Shown: positions 16,780 to 25,942, counted from the stretch's first letter. The stretch: 45,250 nucleotides of DNA from Coprobacillus sp. CAG:605 (GCA_000433255.1 HF998228.1:1-45250); one strand, 5' to 3'. Translations and numbers: made by a program. Notes: generated by a model from the letters alone, not told the origin.

Positions 16780-18120
16780 ATGAGTGCAAATATTAATTCT
16801 ATAAAAAGAAATTTAATTGATAGATACCCATTTTTTGGAAGTATTGTTGATAGTATGGACTATGTTGAAACAAAGAATTGTATAAGTTATAATGGTAGTC
16901 CAACAGCAGGTACTAATGGTAATACAATATATTATCATCCAGATTTTATCGAAAATCTTTCTGAAAGCCAAAGAACTTTTATATTTGCTCACGAAGTATG
17001 TCATGTTGCCTTTGATCATATTAATAGAGGAAAAGACAAAGATCAAGAGGTTTGGAATTATGCAACTGATTCAGTTATAAATGCTTTTTTAAAAAAAGAT
17101 GGTTTAGAATTAGTTGATGGTGTTGTGGATATACAATGGGCTATTAGATATGATGCAGAAGAAATGTATAATAGACTTATGAAAAAGAAACAACGAGAAC
17201 AAAAGAAAAATAATCAAAATAATAATGCCCAAAACAATAATCAAAAAGATGCTGGGCACGATACTCATAGTTTCTGGAGTGAAAAAAGTATTGATAAAGG
17301 TAAAGACGATGTAATTAAGGAAATGCAAAAGCAATTTTCAGAAATGGGAGAAAAAGAAACATTAAAAAAGAAAAATAGTAATGAAGTAAAAGAAATACTT
17401 AAAAAAATAAAAAAAGCATTAGAAGAAATGAAAAAAAGTCAAAAAGCATCTGATGAAAATGAAAAATTAGGTTTTGGAATTAGTGGTAAAGGTGCAGGAA
17501 CAGATACCTTGGAGGAAAGTGTTAATTTTGATAATGTAGGTACTTCTTACCCAATAATCAATTGGCCTTTAGTATTAAAAAAGCCAATTGAAATTGTTGA
17601 ATTAGATTGGTCATACCAAAATGCTTATTTAGAAGACGGTGTTGTATCAGCTAATTTAGAAGAGAGTTCGTATTTATTATCATACGAAACTGAGATAGTA
17701 TTAGATACAAGTGGTTCTATTGATGATGGACTTTTAAGAAGTTTTTTAAGGGAGTGTAAAAACATTTTGAATTTTTCTAAAATAAAAGTTGGATGTTTTG
17801 ATACTAAATTTTATGGTTTTACTGAAATAAAGAATATGAAAGATATAGATGAATTTACATTTGTAGGTCGTGGTGGAACTGATTTTGATGTTGCAGTTAA
17901 TGCTTTTTCTAAAGAAGCAGATAATAAAATAATTTTTACTGATGGTGAAGCCTCTATGCCTTATAAAGAACTGGATGCTATTTGGGTTGTATTTGGGGAT
18001 TCTAAAATAAGTCCAAAAGGTGGTAAAGTTATTTGTGTTGATAAAAATAAATTAATTAAGTTAAGTCAAGAACATGATTCTATGATGTTAACTAAAACTA
18101 AAGGAAGTGTTAGAAGATAA
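16780..18120 (+). CDS. Putative zinc metallopeptidase/VWA protein (DUF2201 type)
   Basis: The 446-residue product has two modules. The N-terminal one contains HEVCHVAFDH at residues 71-80, a zinc-binding HExxH with a further His, as in the putative metallopeptidase domain of DUF2201 proteins. A Lys/Gln/Asn-rich linker (about 135-170) and a charged helical stretch follow. The C-terminal VWA-like module has the MIDAS residues DTSGS (309-313), GRGGTDFDVA (Thr about 367) and FTDGEA (Asp 388). This pairing with a MoxR ATPase is the classical MoxR-VWA partnership, so ATP-driven control of a metal-dependent adhesion or peptidase module is the best reading. I start at the ATG at 16780 with GAGG upstream; a GTG five codons earlier is less likely. 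Its stop overlaps the next start by one base. Confidence 0.82.
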   Translation: MSANINSIKRNLIDRYPFFGSIVDSMDYVETKNCISYNGSPTAGTNGNTIYYHPDFIENLSESQRTFIFAHEVCHVAFDHINRGKDKDQEVWNYATDSVINAFLKKDGLELVDGVVDIQWAIRYDAEEMYNRLMKKKQREQKKNNQNNNAQNNNQKDAGHDTHSFWSEKSIDKGKDDVIKEMQKQFSEMGEKETLKKKNSNEVKEILKKIKKALEEMKKSQKASDENEKLGFGISGKGAGTDTLEESVNFDNVGTSYPIINWPLVLKKPIEIVELDWSYQNAYLEDGVVSANLEESSYLLSYETEIVLDTSGSIDDGLLRSFLRECKNILNFSKIKVGCFDTKFYGFTEIKNMKDIDEFTFVGRGGTDFDVAVNAFSKEADNKIIFTDGEASMPYKELDAIWVVFGDSKISPKGGKVICVDKNKLIKLSQEHDSMMLTKTKGSVRR

Positions 18121-20084
18121 TGAAAAAGACAAGTACTATTGTTAAAGAAAAAAATACCTATGAAATTGATGTGTTTATTAATAATACTGCTTATATAAAA
18201 TCTGTTACTGGGAAAACAGGATTATTAAACATTAAGACAAATCAAATTATTGGTGATATGGACAATTATCATACTATTTATGATACTCATGGACAATTCT
18301 ATTATCAAGAGAAAACAATTGAAAAATCAAGTGAAGAAAATAATTGGACTACAAGAAAAACAGTAAGAATTTTTGATGCTTTAAATGAAAGGATACTTGT
18401 TGATGGTTTTGAGGTTGTGAAAGAATTTAGTAGTCAATACGATCTTACTGCATTAAAGTCACCTATAGATGGAAAACTACATTTATTCGATAAATATGCA
18501 TGTAGAAAACATACAAACATATTTGATATGCCATTGGATGATATAGAATATCTTTTTAGTGAATATAATGATACATACTTAGTTGTAACAGTTAATGGCA
18601 AAAAGGGTCTTTACTATCACAATTGCTATGATAAAACACTTAGTTTAATAACACCAATAGAATTTGATAATATTGAGAAACTTCATAATATTATTGTTTA
18701 TACTAAAAATAATCAAAAATATTTTGAATGTACTGGTAGAGATGGTAAAAAAAGCAGTACTTTTGATGAAATTAAACTTGATGATAACAACAAAAATATT
18801 GCTTATTGTAAAAAAGGCAATCAGATTTATGTTTATAATACAGAAGCACAAGAATTATTACTTTCAACAGATGCAGATGAAATAAAGTATATGTATAAAA
18901 ATGGTGATAGTTATAATGACTATCATGGAGACTTTTTCTTTGAAATAATGAAAAATGGAAAATATGGAGTTATTAGTTCTGAAATAAATAATGAAATTCG
19001 TAAGGCAGGAACTGGAGCTAAAGTATCTACACTATTGCCACCAAAGTATGATGAAATTGAAATAGCTCGAGGTGGATTATATTTAAAAAAAGATGGAAAA
19101 ATTGGTTTATTCATTGGTGGTTCATATCATAATCAAGTTATAGAACCTAAATATGATGATATAGATTTTTTAGGATATAATTATTTTGCTCTATATAGTA
19201 ATGGACTTTGTGATATTGGCAAAGCATCTTCATATAATCCATTTAAACCAAATATTACTAATTGTAAAATAGTAGAAGATTTTGATAATGCCTTAACTTA
19301 TAAAAAAAATGGGAAATGTGGTTTATTATTTGCAGATGGTAGACATGATGAAATTATTCCACCAGAATATGATAGTATTAGCAATGTAGCAAAATATTAT
19401 TTTATACTTAGTCAAAATAACAAAAAGGGATTAATGCATTTAGGTAAAATCATAATTCCCGTTGAGTATGATGAAATTAGTGTTGGTGGTCAATATGGAA
19501 AATATAGCAGTTTAAAAGACTCTGAAGTATTATACTTTTCTTTAAAAAATGGCAAAAAACATGAACTGGCTAAATTGCATAATTGGCAGTATGTTGATAC
19601 AGATGTCGAATTTGTAAGTAATCATACATTTGATACTATTGATTTCTTTCGTGATGTTATGGTATGTAAAGATCAAGTACATTCATACATTTATGATTAT
19701 AATGAAAAATTGTTAAAATCATTACCAGCTAGCACATCAATAACTGCATATGAAAGACCATATGAAGATGATTATGATGAAAAGCGTGGATATAGAAAAT
19801 ATTTCTATTGTATAGACGGTGTGTACTATTATTATAAAGATGGTAAATTTGAAGAAGTTTATACTGAAAATAATGATTTATATTCAACTATATATGAAAC
19901 AGATACAGAGTCATTTGAAGTTAGAAGTTACAATAAAGATGAACATGATTCATTTTGCTCTACTATTGATTCTCAAAAAGATGCAGAAGCAGAAAAATCT
20001 TTAATTGAAATGTCAGAAAAAGGAATCTCAAGAAAAGATTACCCTACATTGGTATTAAGAAGAGTAAGTAAACAAAAAAATTAA
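18120..20084 (+). CDS. WG-repeat protein, last gene of the MoxR/VWA operon
   Basis: The 654-residue protein contains repeated units of the WG/KWG type: VNGKKGLYY (about residue 158), KNGKYGVISS (about 277), KDGKIGLFIG (about 323), KNGKCGLLFADG with EIIPPEYDSI (about 395) and KKGLMHLGKIIIPVEYDEI (about 434). The alternating NGKxGL and IPPKYDEI strands predict a beta-propeller- or solenoid-like binding scaffold. No signal peptide or membrane segment is seen, so it is probably cytoplasmic. The last 130 residues are highly charged and show no motif I know. Its ATG shares one base with the VWA stop, so all but the second-third junction in this operon are TAATG-coupled. I infer that it supplies target or partner recognition; function is unknown. 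Confidence 0.75.
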   Translation: MKKTSTIVKEKNTYEIDVFINNTAYIKSVTGKTGLLNIKTNQIIGDMDNYHTIYDTHGQFYYQEKTIEKSSEENNWTTRKTVRIFDALNERILVDGFEVVKEFSSQYDLTALKSPIDGKLHLFDKYACRKHTNIFDMPLDDIEYLFSEYNDTYLVVTVNGKKGLYYHNCYDKTLSLITPIEFDNIEKLHNIIVYTKNNQKYFECTGRDGKKSSTFDEIKLDDNNKNIAYCKKGNQIYVYNTEAQELLLSTDADEIKYMYKNGDSYNDYHGDFFFEIMKNGKYGVISSEINNEIRKAGTGAKVSTLLPPKYDEIEIARGGLYLKKDGKIGLFIGGSYHNQVIEPKYDDIDFLGYNYFALYSNGLCDIGKASSYNPFKPNITNCKIVEDFDNALTYKKNGKCGLLFADGRHDEIIPPEYDSISNVAKYYFILSQNNKKGLMHLGKIIIPVEYDEISVGGQYGKYSSLKDSEVLYFSLKNGKKHELAKLHNWQYVDTDVEFVSNHTFDTIDFFRDVMVCKDQVHSYIYDYNEKLLKSLPASTSITAYERPYEDDYDEKRGYRKYFYCIDGVYYYYKDGKFEEVYTENNDLYSTIYETDTESFEVRSYNKDEHDSFCSTIDSQKDAEAEKSLIEMSEKGISRKDYPTLVLRRVSKQKN

Positions 20085-20116
20085 AAATAACCTAGTAAGA
20101 AAAAATACTAGGTTCA

Positions 20117-20164
20117 GGCTGTTGACAAAGTCAATTTTTCAAATCGGCTTTGTCACAGCCTTTT
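20117..20164 (+). terminator. Terminator of the MoxR/VWA/WG operon
   Basis: GGCTGTTGACAAAG (20117-20130) pairs with CTTTGTCACAGCC (20148-20160), with one bulged T, then TTTT. A weaker hairpin without a T run, CCTAGTA/TACTAGG (20091-20112), precedes it. Confidence 0.7.
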
Positions 20165-20192
20165 ATATTTTTCACACTAAAGTATAAAAAAG

Positions 20193-20233
20193 AGCATTTT
20201 TTAGGGATTATGTACCTAATATTTGCTTTTTTT
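20193..20233 (+). terminator. Stem-loop with T run
   Basis: AGCA (20193-20196) pairs with TGCT (20224-20227), with an inner AGG/CCT stem, then seven T bases. The A run on its other side makes it potentially bidirectional. It lies in the gap between the accessory operon and the HD gene. Confidence 0.4.
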
Positions 20234-20250
20234 AGACAATTTAACTCGCT

Positions 20251-20277
20251 TTGATTTATTAAAAAATCAATTTTTTT
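20251..20277 (+). terminator. Stem-loop with T run
   Basis: TTGATTT (20251-20257) pairs perfectly with AAATCAA (20264-20270), followed by seven T bases. It is the third of four consecutive terminator-like hairpins here, with no transcript known to need it. Confidence 0.55.
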
Positions 20278-20305
20278 CAAAATAGGTAGTTTGTCAACAC
20301 TCTGA

Positions 20306-20333
20306 GCTAATGCTTACATAGCATTGGCTTTTT
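20306..20333 (+). terminator. Terminator resembling that of ddl
   Basis: GCTAATGC (20306-20313) pairs with GCATTGGC (20321-20328), followed by five T bases. The stem sequence is nearly that of the ddl terminator at 15167-15192, on the other side of the accessory operon. Confidence 0.65.
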
Positions 20334-20391
20334 CCATACCCACTAGCCCAAACCCCATAAATATGATAAAATATATTAACAGGAGTTACTT

Positions 20392-21531
20392 ATGAATAGA
20401 GAAGAAATAAAAAATAATATGAACAAAGATAAAAATCTAAGTAGTTATGCATGTAAAAACAACGAGGCCCTTAGATTTAAACCTGAAGTCGAAGACATTC
20501 GCCCACCATTTTTCCATGATGCCGATAGAATTATTTACTCTCTAGCGTACACTAGATACATCAATAAAACCCAAGTATATAGTAATGTTAAAAATGACAA
20601 TATAACTAGACGTATTATCCATGTTCAAATGGTTAGTAAAGTTGCCAGAACCATTGGCCGTGCCCTAAACTTAAATGAAGACTTAATCGAAGCTGCTGCC
20701 CTTGGTCATGACTTAGGACATGTTCCATTTGGTCATGCTGGAGAAGCCATACTAAATCGCATTAGCCAAGAAGTAGGAGAGGGTTACTTTAATCATAACG
20801 TTCAAAGTGTTAGAAATCTTATGTTTATTGACCACCAAGGCCATGGTGATAATCTAACCCTTCAAGTTCTAGATGCTATAATGTGTCATAATGGCGAACT
20901 AGAACTAGAATGTTATAAACCTAAAAACAAAACTAAAGAAGACTTTATGACGGAGTATAATAATACTTACAAAATACCATGTTTTAACACTACTTTAACA
21001 CCAATGACCTTAGAAGGTTGTGTTGTAAGAATAAGCGACATAATTGCCTACCTAGGCCGCGATATCGAAGACGCCCTAAGACTACATAAACTATCTCGTA
21101 GCGATATTCCAAAAGATATTATAGACATCCTAGGACCCGATAATAGAAACATCATAAACCACTTTGTTCTAGATATAATCGAAAACAGCTACAACAAACC
21201 ATACATAGCCATGAGTAAAAAAACATTCGAGGCCTTAAAAAAACTCAAAAAATTCAACTACGAATATATCTACAACAAAGCTAACACTCAAGAACAACTA
21301 GCAACATGGGATCACATGTTTCGTACCATTTTTAACTACTACTTAAAAAACTTAGAAACCAAAAACCAAGAAAGCCACCTCTACATCTACTTCTATAAAT
21401 ATATGTGTGAAGAATATAAAAATAACACATCCAATAGTAGAGTAGTAATAGACTATATAGCTGGCATGACCGACGAATTCTTGTTAAGAGAATATCAAGA
21501 AATAGAAAATAACTTGACTAAACATTACTAA
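20392..21531 (+). CDS. HD-domain dGTP triphosphohydrolase-like protein
   Basis: The 379-residue protein has the dGTPase arrangement of the HD superfamily: RDxFxxD-like FFHDADRIIYSLAYTRYINKTQV, the first metal His in IIHVQMV (His77), GHDLGHVPFGHAGE (His106-Asp107 and following) and a later Asp in VVRISDIIAYLGRDIEDA. Family members convert dNTPs, typically dGTP, to deoxynucleoside and triphosphate and adjust nucleotide pools. The substrate in this short branch is not certain. AGGAG lies before the ATG and a TATATT-type -10 about 30 bases upstream. The gene is followed after 31 bases by a membrane protein gene, probably in the same transcript. Confidence 0.88.
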   Translation: MNREEIKNNMNKDKNLSSYACKNNEALRFKPEVEDIRPPFFHDADRIIYSLAYTRYINKTQVYSNVKNDNITRRIIHVQMVSKVARTIGRALNLNEDLIEAAALGHDLGHVPFGHAGEAILNRISQEVGEGYFNHNVQSVRNLMFIDHQGHGDNLTLQVLDAIMCHNGELELECYKPKNKTKEDFMTEYNNTYKIPCFNTTLTPMTLEGCVVRISDIIAYLGRDIEDALRLHKLSRSDIPKDIIDILGPDNRNIINHFVLDIIENSYNKPYIAMSKKTFEALKKLKKFNYEYIYNKANTQEQLATWDHMFRTIFNYYLKNLETKNQESHLYIYFYKYMCEEYKNNTSNSRVVIDYIAGMTDEFLLREYQEIENNLTKHY

Positions 21532-21562
21532 TTTTAGATAATAAAGAAGTGAGGTACCTTAT

Positions 21563-23329
21563 ATGAAAAAAAAGAAAGAAATAAAAAATTTAGCCCTAAC
21601 GGAAGAAGAAATTGCTACTAACCATATCGTTAAATCGAATAAAACATACTTAATTGTCTTTGGCATTTTCTCTTTAACTATAATTTTACTTTTAGTGGGA
21701 AGTCTTTTTAGAACTAATATAACCCCAGATTACCCTCTAGTATTTAGAGACGCCAATAATAAACTAATGGTTATAACTAAAAGTGGGTCGGGTAAAAAAG
21801 ATATTACTACTATAACTGATGCCAACATTGTCTATGCTAATAAAGATATTAGATACTTACTTTATAGCCACAACAATGCTTTATTCTTACTAGATACTAC
21901 CAGTGGTGGCGAAGGCAAAAAACTTGCTGAAGACATCACCAAATATGGTTTTAGCAGCGACGATAAAACTGTTTACTACATTACCAAAAGTAATGAACTT
22001 CATATTTATAATCGTAAAAACAATGCCGACTATCTTATTGATAGCAAAACCGCTGACTGCTTAGACGTTGTGGGGAACTATGTCATTTATGATAAAAATT
22101 CTAACCTTATATTAAAAAATTACAACATTGGTTCAACTGAGATTATCTCTAAATCTTATAAAGACATTAAGCTAAGTAAAGACGAAAAAGCAATGCTATA
22201 TTCTGTTGCTAACGAAGATAATACTTATAATTACTATCTTTATACCTTTGCAGACTCGAATAACGAAAAAGTTCTAACTAACATCAGTGAAATGCTATCT
22301 TATAATACTAACTTTACTAAATTTATCTATACTATTAAAAACAAAGACAGCTACAACATCTATAACAATTTAACCGATACACTAGCTGATAGTGATAAAA
22401 AATTTGTAACGCATACTGAAGAAGACGTAAAAAACGGCACTATAACTAAAGAAGAACTTTTAAAAAACAAAGAAGCAGCCGCCTTAGTTAGTGAACGTAA
22501 CAAGATGCGTGAATACGCTAAAAACTATGTAATTAATGGGTATGACTTATACTATCAAAATAAAGAAACTATGACTCTTCTTGCTAGTGGCATTAACAAA
22601 GTATACTATGATGATATCGATACTAAAAAAATTGTTTATACCAAAAACACTTGGGATAAAACTCTAGATTTATCTAACTATACCAAGTTCGAAGAATTTA
22701 AAACTACCCTTGATAATGGTACTAAAAATGGTCTTTACTACACTGAATATACTAATAAACCTTCTTTAATAAGTGAAAACCTAAGTAATAACATCAATGT
22801 TTACTATGGAGAAGAAGACGCTATCTACTATACTGAAAACAAAGCCTTATATTATAGTAAAATAACTAATAAAAATGCCGTTAAAGCAAGCCTAATCGAA
22901 GACAACCTTGAACTAGATACTCTATTTACAGATTATGCCAACGGCCTAGTTTACCTAACCAATGCCACTGACAACAACTCCCTAAAATATATCTATAACG
23001 GAAAATACCATATTATAAATGAACAAGTATATAGTAAATTTATCCAAGTATCTGAATCTCAAGAATTTATTTATTATATTAAAAACTACAAAGATAATAT
23101 GGGAACCTTAATGCTATATAACGGTATTAGAAATAGCAAAGTAGCTGACAATGTAAGTAGTTTAATGTACATCAATGACGACTTAATCTATCTAACAACT
23201 AATTACGATGCCAAAACTGAAACTTGCGATCTATATCGTCTAAATGGTAACAAACTAACCCTAATTCACGAAAACATCTTAGAGTGGTTCTCACCAGTAA
23301 TAACTAAACAAAAAGAAAATAAATCTTAA
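21563..23329 (+). CDS. Membrane-anchored protein with propeller-like external repeats
   Basis: I do not recognise a named family for this 588-residue protein. A cytoplasmic charged N terminus (KKKKEIKNLALTEEEIA) precedes one membrane helix at about residues 28-50, so it is a type II-like single-pass protein with a large outside part. That part consists of short alternating strands with a repeated Y-Y-x-K/L pattern, for example KTVYYITKSNELHIYN, NYVIYDKNSNLILKN, GYDLYYQNKETMTLLASG and IYYTENKALYYSKIT, which suggests a beta-propeller of the DUF5050 or TolB-like kind. It is probably co-transcribed with the HD gene (GTGAGGT before the ATG) and ends at its own terminator. Confidence 0.6.
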   Translation: MKKKKEIKNLALTEEEIATNHIVKSNKTYLIVFGIFSLTIILLLVGSLFRTNITPDYPLVFRDANNKLMVITKSGSGKKDITTITDANIVYANKDIRYLLYSHNNALFLLDTTSGGEGKKLAEDITKYGFSSDDKTVYYITKSNELHIYNRKNNADYLIDSKTADCLDVVGNYVIYDKNSNLILKNYNIGSTEIISKSYKDIKLSKDEKAMLYSVANEDNTYNYYLYTFADSNNEKVLTNISEMLSYNTNFTKFIYTIKNKDSYNIYNNLTDTLADSDKKFVTHTEEDVKNGTITKEELLKNKEAAALVSERNKMREYAKNYVINGYDLYYQNKETMTLLASGINKVYYDDIDTKKIVYTKNTWDKTLDLSNYTKFEEFKTTLDNGTKNGLYYTEYTNKPSLISENLSNNINVYYGEEDAIYYTENKALYYSKITNKNAVKASLIEDNLELDTLFTDYANGLVYLTNATDNNSLKYIYNGKYHIINEQVYSKFIQVSESQEFIYYIKNYKDNMGTLMLYNGIRNSKVADNVSSLMYINDDLIYLTTNYDAKTETCDLYRLNGNKLTLIHENILEWFSPVITKQKENKS

Positions 23330-23353
23330 AAAAGTTCACTATTGGACTTTTTT
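23328..23353 (+). terminator. Terminator after the propeller-like protein gene
   Basis: AAAAAAGTTC (23328-23337) pairs with GGACTTTTTT (23344-23353) around six bases, with one G-T pair. It overlaps the stop codon. Confidence 0.75.
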
Positions 23354-23399
23354 CTTCATATTTAATAAAATTTATACCATAATATAAAAGGAGGACTTT

Positions 23400-24671
23400 A
23401 TGATATACAAAAAATATAAAAACGAAAACTATAATCTATATACCATTAAAACCGATAAATTTAAAAGCTGCCTTATGGAAGTTGTTTTCTCTAAACCCTT
23501 AGATAAATCTAAAGTAACAATAGATAACTTTCTTGTTGAAAACCTAGGGTACACTTGTAAAAAATACCCTAAACGTAAGAACATGGTTGAAAAACTAGAA
23601 GACTTATACGCTGCTAGCTGTTATTCCGTAACCACTAAAGTAGGAAATGTCTTATTTTCTAACTTTATCTTAGAGTTTCTAGATCCTAAATATTGTGATA
23701 AAAACTATCTTAAAGATGTACTAGAACTACCTTTTGAAATGATTTTTAACCCTAATATAACTAACAACGAATTTGATATCAAAACTTTTAATATCATAAA
23801 AAATCGTATTCGTGCCAGTATCTCTTCCTTAAAAGAAAACGTCACTAGGTACGCCATCCAAGAAAGCCTTAAAGCTATGGATAAAGATAGTCCAAGTAGC
23901 ATTAATTCTATCGGTTACTTAAAAGATTTAGAAGAAATAGATCCTGAAACTCTAGCTGAGTACTACAATGAATTTCTTAAAACCTGTACCTGTGATATTT
24001 ATGTAATCGGTAATTTAGATATGGAAGAAGTAAACATGCTTATCAATAAATACTATCGTAATCGTTATCTAAGTACTGATAAACTTAATTATTTCGTTGA
24101 TAACAAACCAGTACGCAAAGTAAAAGAACAAATTGAGACAGGTTCATATACCCAGTCAACCTTAATTCAAATCTACAACACCAATACTTTTACCGAAAGA
24201 GAGTACAACTACGTTATCCATGTCTTTAACTACATTTTTGGTAATGGCTCCCTAACAACTAAGTTAAATAAATACTTACGTGAAGAAAATGGCATGTGTT
24301 ATAGTACCTACAGCATGTATCAAAAACTAGATGGCCTTTTCCTTATTTATGTAGGAACCCAAAGTAAGTACAAAGATAAATGTAGTAAACTAATTGCCAA
24401 AGCCTTAAAAGAAATGGTTAAGGGTGAATTTACCGAAGAAGATATAGATTACGCTAAAAAAGCCTTACTATCTAGTGTTAAATCTAGTCAAGATACTCCA
24501 AGTGGTTTACTAGATAACTATGTCTTTAATTCTAAACTAGGTACACCATTACTAAAAGAACGCGCTAAAGAACTACAAACCATTACCAAAGAAGAAATTA
24601 TAACGTTAGCTAAAAAAATTAAATTAAATACCATCTATATGTTAAAGGGGAACGAAAATGAAGAAAATTGA
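23400..24671 (+). CDS. ymfF: M16-family peptidase homologue, non-catalytic half (YmfF type)
   Basis: The 423-residue protein has the M16 (insulinase/pitrilysin) fold without the zinc motif: where the HxxEH should be it reads FLVENLGYTCKKYPKRKN. Landmarks are the DLYAASCYS segment, FNVLEFLDPKY-like strand, and the C-terminal RxxY motif region NKYLREENGMCYSTYS. It overlaps the catalytic-type M16 gene by 14 bases, and such pairs normally form one heterodimer. In Bacillus the pair is annotated YmfF/YmfH and linked to the 5-aminopentanol modification of elongation factor P; carrying that role over is inference, because no modification partner such as YmfI is present here. GGAGG precedes the ATG. 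Confidence 0.85.
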   Translation: MIYKKYKNENYNLYTIKTDKFKSCLMEVVFSKPLDKSKVTIDNFLVENLGYTCKKYPKRKNMVEKLEDLYAASCYSVTTKVGNVLFSNFILEFLDPKYCDKNYLKDVLELPFEMIFNPNITNNEFDIKTFNIIKNRIRASISSLKENVTRYAIQESLKAMDKDSPSSINSIGYLKDLEEIDPETLAEYYNEFLKTCTCDIYVIGNLDMEEVNMLINKYYRNRYLSTDKLNYFVDNKPVRKVKEQIETGSYTQSTLIQIYNTNTFTEREYNYVIHVFNYIFGNGSLTTKLNKYLREENGMCYSTYSMYQKLDGLFLIYVGTQSKYKDKCSKLIAKALKEMVKGEFTEEDIDYAKKALLSSVKSSQDTPSGLLDNYVFNSKLGTPLLKERAKELQTITKEEIITLAKKIKLNTIYMLKGNENEEN

Positions 24672-25929
24672 ATTTAAAAAATTAGGTGAAACAATTTATT
24701 ACGACGAATGCGAATGCGGGCTTCCTATCTATTTATGGGTTAACGAACGGGTTAGTAACTTCTATGCCACACTTTCGGTTAAATATGGCAGTATTGATAC
24801 AAAGTTCAAAGTTAAGGATAAAGAATACACGGTTCCCAATGGCATTGCTCATTTTCTAGAACATGTTAAATTTAATGAATCAGCGGACACCACTGCTCAT
24901 GATTACTTCAACAAACTAGGTGCATCAATCAATGCCTTTACAACATTCGAATATACATCCTACGAGGTCTATGGTACAGAGAACTTAAAAGAAGATGTTA
25001 CTCACTTACTAGATTATGTTTATACCCCTTATTTTACGGATAAAACCATTGCCAAAGAAAAAGACATAATTATTGAAGAAGTAAAAATGGGTGCCAATCG
25101 CCCAACTCAACAACTATATTACCAAATGAATAATAACTTATTTCACCAAGATAATCATCGCTTCCTTGTAACTGGTACCGAAGAAGATGTTAAAAGTATC
25201 ACTACCAACGACATTAAACTAGTTTATAACACTTTCTATCATCCAAAGAATATGTTCTTAGTCATAACTGGTAACTTTAACCCTTATGAAATAGTAAGCC
25301 TCGTTAAAGAAACTATGCGTAAGAAAAACATTCCTAAGTACTTAAATCCAATTAAAATATATGCTAAAGAAGAAGAAAGTGTTGTTAATAAAGAACAAGA
25401 TATCACTGGTAATGTTGCTATTCCTAAAATAAGAATATCTTATAAAATACCTAAAAAAAGATTTAAAAAATATAGCGACTTAGATACTTTAACATACTTA
25501 AGATTACTTCTTAATGCTAACTTTGGTGCCACAAGCGATCTAAGAGCAGATCTCTTAGAAAAAGAATTAATTACTAAACTAGGTACTGAATCATATATCG
25601 TTGGTGATTACGTAATAGTATCTTTAGTCTGTGAAACTAAGTACCCTCATGAGTTAGAAAAAATCCTAATTAACGCTATGAATAATTTAAGTATCACAAA
25701 AACAAGATTATTAAGGCGTGCTAAATGTAACTATGCCGAAGGCATCTATGGCTTCGATGATATAGAATATGTTAATACCATGGTTCAAGACTTTATTATT
25801 CACTTTAATGGCATTGATAATGAATACTTTGAAAGAATTAAAAACTTAAATATTGATATTGCTAGAGATATCTTAAAATCTCTTAAATTAGATAATTATA
25901 GTGTTTTAACTATGGAGCCTGAAGAGTAG
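24658..25929 (+). CDS. ymfH: M16-family zinc peptidase (YmfH type)
   Basis: The 423-residue partner of the preceding gene carries the inverted zinc motif HFLEH at residues 65-69 and the downstream glutamate in IIIEEVKMG, so metal binding and catalysis are plausible. Other M16 landmarks are ATLSVKYGSID, AFTTFEYTSYEVYG, TPYFTDKTIAKEKD, FYHPKNMFLVITGNF and the second-half TKLGTESYIVGDYV. It is cytoplasmic by lack of a signal peptide. GGGGAACG inside the end of the upstream gene serves as ribosome site. The two genes form a two-gene operon that ends at a terminator facing rpsD. Confidence 0.92.
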   Translation: MKKIEFKKLGETIYYDECECGLPIYLWVNERVSNFYATLSVKYGSIDTKFKVKDKEYTVPNGIAHFLEHVKFNESADTTAHDYFNKLGASINAFTTFEYTSYEVYGTENLKEDVTHLLDYVYTPYFTDKTIAKEKDIIIEEVKMGANRPTQQLYYQMNNNLFHQDNHRFLVTGTEEDVKSITTNDIKLVYNTFYHPKNMFLVITGNFNPYEIVSLVKETMRKKNIPKYLNPIKIYAKEEESVVNKEQDITGNVAIPKIRISYKIPKKRFKKYSDLDTLTYLRLLLNANFGATSDLRADLLEKELITKLGTESYIVGDYVIVSLVCETKYPHELEKILINAMNNLSITKTRLLRRAKCNYAEGIYGFDDIEYVNTMVQDFIIHFNGIDNEYFERIKNLNIDIARDILKSLKLDNYSVLTMEPEE

Positions 25930-25942
25930 GGCTTCTTTTTTT
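25916..25942 (+). terminator. Terminator of the M16 pair
   Basis: GAGCC (25916-25920) can pair with GGCTT (25930-25934), or GAAG with CTTC just inside, followed by a run of T bases to 25942. It overlaps the stop codon. Confidence 0.5.

Larger units (their letters stand above)
20115..20304. repeat. Possible miniature inverted-repeat element
   Basis: The gap after the WG gene holds no reading frame of note. Its outer part is bounded by inverted repeats: CAGGCTGTTGACAAA (20115-20129) and the reverse complement of the right end, CAGAGTGTTGACAAA (20304-20290), 13 of 15 identical. The 190-bp interior has three stem-loops. Such TGTTGACAAA ends resemble termini of some Firmicutes insertion sequences, but no transposase or convincing target duplication is visible. 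Confidence 0.4.
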
